Origin: Aulosira sp. FACHB-615
GTDB taxonomy: Bacteria; Cyanobacteriota; Cyanobacteriia; Cyanobacteriales; Nostocaceae
Assembly (NCBI RefSeq): GCF_014698045.1
Contig: NZ_JACJSE010000007.1
Span: 124,001 to 188,000, forward strand
Reading direction: 5' to 3'
DNA length: 64,000 bases
Positions 63,840 through 64,000 of this stretch are shown one piece after another. The notes beneath the pieces were generated by a model. That model was not told the DNA's origin. It worked only from the letters and a program-made list of their open reading frames with translations, and did no database searches. The stretch's first letter is position 1; every line of letters starts with the position of its first letter. A program made the translations under genes and the position numbers.

Positions 63840-64000
63840 ATGCGCTTAAAAAGATGGGAATCTCCCCGCCGAGAAGGGAGAAATGATAAAGGTAAAGGCG
63901 GTTCAGCAAGAAAGCGGCAACTTAAAAAACAAAGACAGATGCTGAGGCAACGCTTAAAGGAAAATAAGCAATCAGATAACAAAGGCAACAATCAAAAGGG
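63840..64000 (+). CDS. partial, very basic hypothetical protein
   Basis: An ATG at 63840 opens a frame that runs off the window (53 codons visible). It begins MRLKRWESPRREGRND and has many Lys, Arg and Gln residues (RKRQLKKQRQMLRQRLKENK), suggesting a nucleic-acid-binding or disordered protein. The ribosome-binding site is weak (AAAGGCT about 14 bases before the start). Family unknown. Confidence 0.45.
   Translation, partial: MRLKRWESPRREGRNDKGKGGSARKRQLKKQRQMLRQRLKENKQSDNKGNNQK

Overview
The window is chromosomal DNA of a heterocyst-forming, nitrogen-fixing cyanobacterium (Nostoc/Anabaena/Calothrix type). The evidence is the gene order nifB-fdxN-nifS-nifU-nifH-nifD-nifK-(Mo-nitrogenase small protein)-nifE-nifN-nifX-DUF269-DUF683-nifW-hesA-hesB-fdxH, the heterocyst-type ferredoxin gene fdxH, a hupW-like uptake-hydrogenase protease, abundant GCGATCGC (HIP1) octamers, short tandemly repeated heptamers in spacers, a CrtW ketolase, a CYP110-like P450 and a carboxysome shell protein. 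I cannot assign the species.

Layout. (1) 1-31.7 kb holds ordinary and accessory genes: a GldG-like/DUF4340 pair, purU, crtW, a VOC protein, a bestrophin, a lipoprotein, a ParA-type ATPase with a coiled-coil partner that resembles McdA/McdB, a P450, an HD hydrolase, an SDR protein, a peptidoglycan amidase, a cytochrome b561, a lone CcmK-type shell protein with a relic of a second copy beside it, an ABC ATPase, an Na+/H+ antiporter, an MscS channel, a DUF389 protein and a 1102-residue PstS-like/DUF4912 fusion. Then come a HicAB toxin-antitoxin locus whose hicA is broken by a small MITE-like insert, a NACHT NTPase with ten nearly identical 34-residue HEAT-like repeats, and GDP-mannose dehydratase. 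(2) 31.7-57.2 kb is the nif cluster. (3) 57.2-64 kb holds a molbindin, a CBS protein, ankyrin and SagB-type oxidoreductase genes, hupW and several unknowns.

Main result. nifH is split. Codons 1-146 plus two bases lie at 37451-37890, and the remainder lies at 45498-45945. A perfect 15-bp direct repeat marks both junctions (37876-37890 and 45483-45497). Joining the two across one repeat copy restores a 295-residue NifH in frame. The intervening 7,607 bp carries an XisA/XisC-like tyrosine recombinase next to its right end, so this is a developmentally excised interruption element in nifH. Its cargo looks like defence or conflict genes: a NERD-helicase-like protein with a degenerate Walker A, a TPR/OB-like partner, a UPF0175/DUF3368 toxin-antitoxin pair and a PD-(D/E)xK-like protein. 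A core-deleted relative of that last protein lies 19 kb away at 62.6-62.9 kb. nifD, nifK, nifE and fdxN are uninterrupted here.

How the genes work together. NifB, NifE, NifN, NifX and the small accessory proteins build FeMo-co. NifS and NifU supply Fe-S clusters. NifH, NifD and NifK form nitrogenase, and FdxH feeds it electrons in heterocysts. HesA, HesB, NifW, the FeoA-like protein and the molbindin fit cluster maturation and metal supply. HupW would mature the uptake hydrogenase that recycles the H2 made by nitrogenase.
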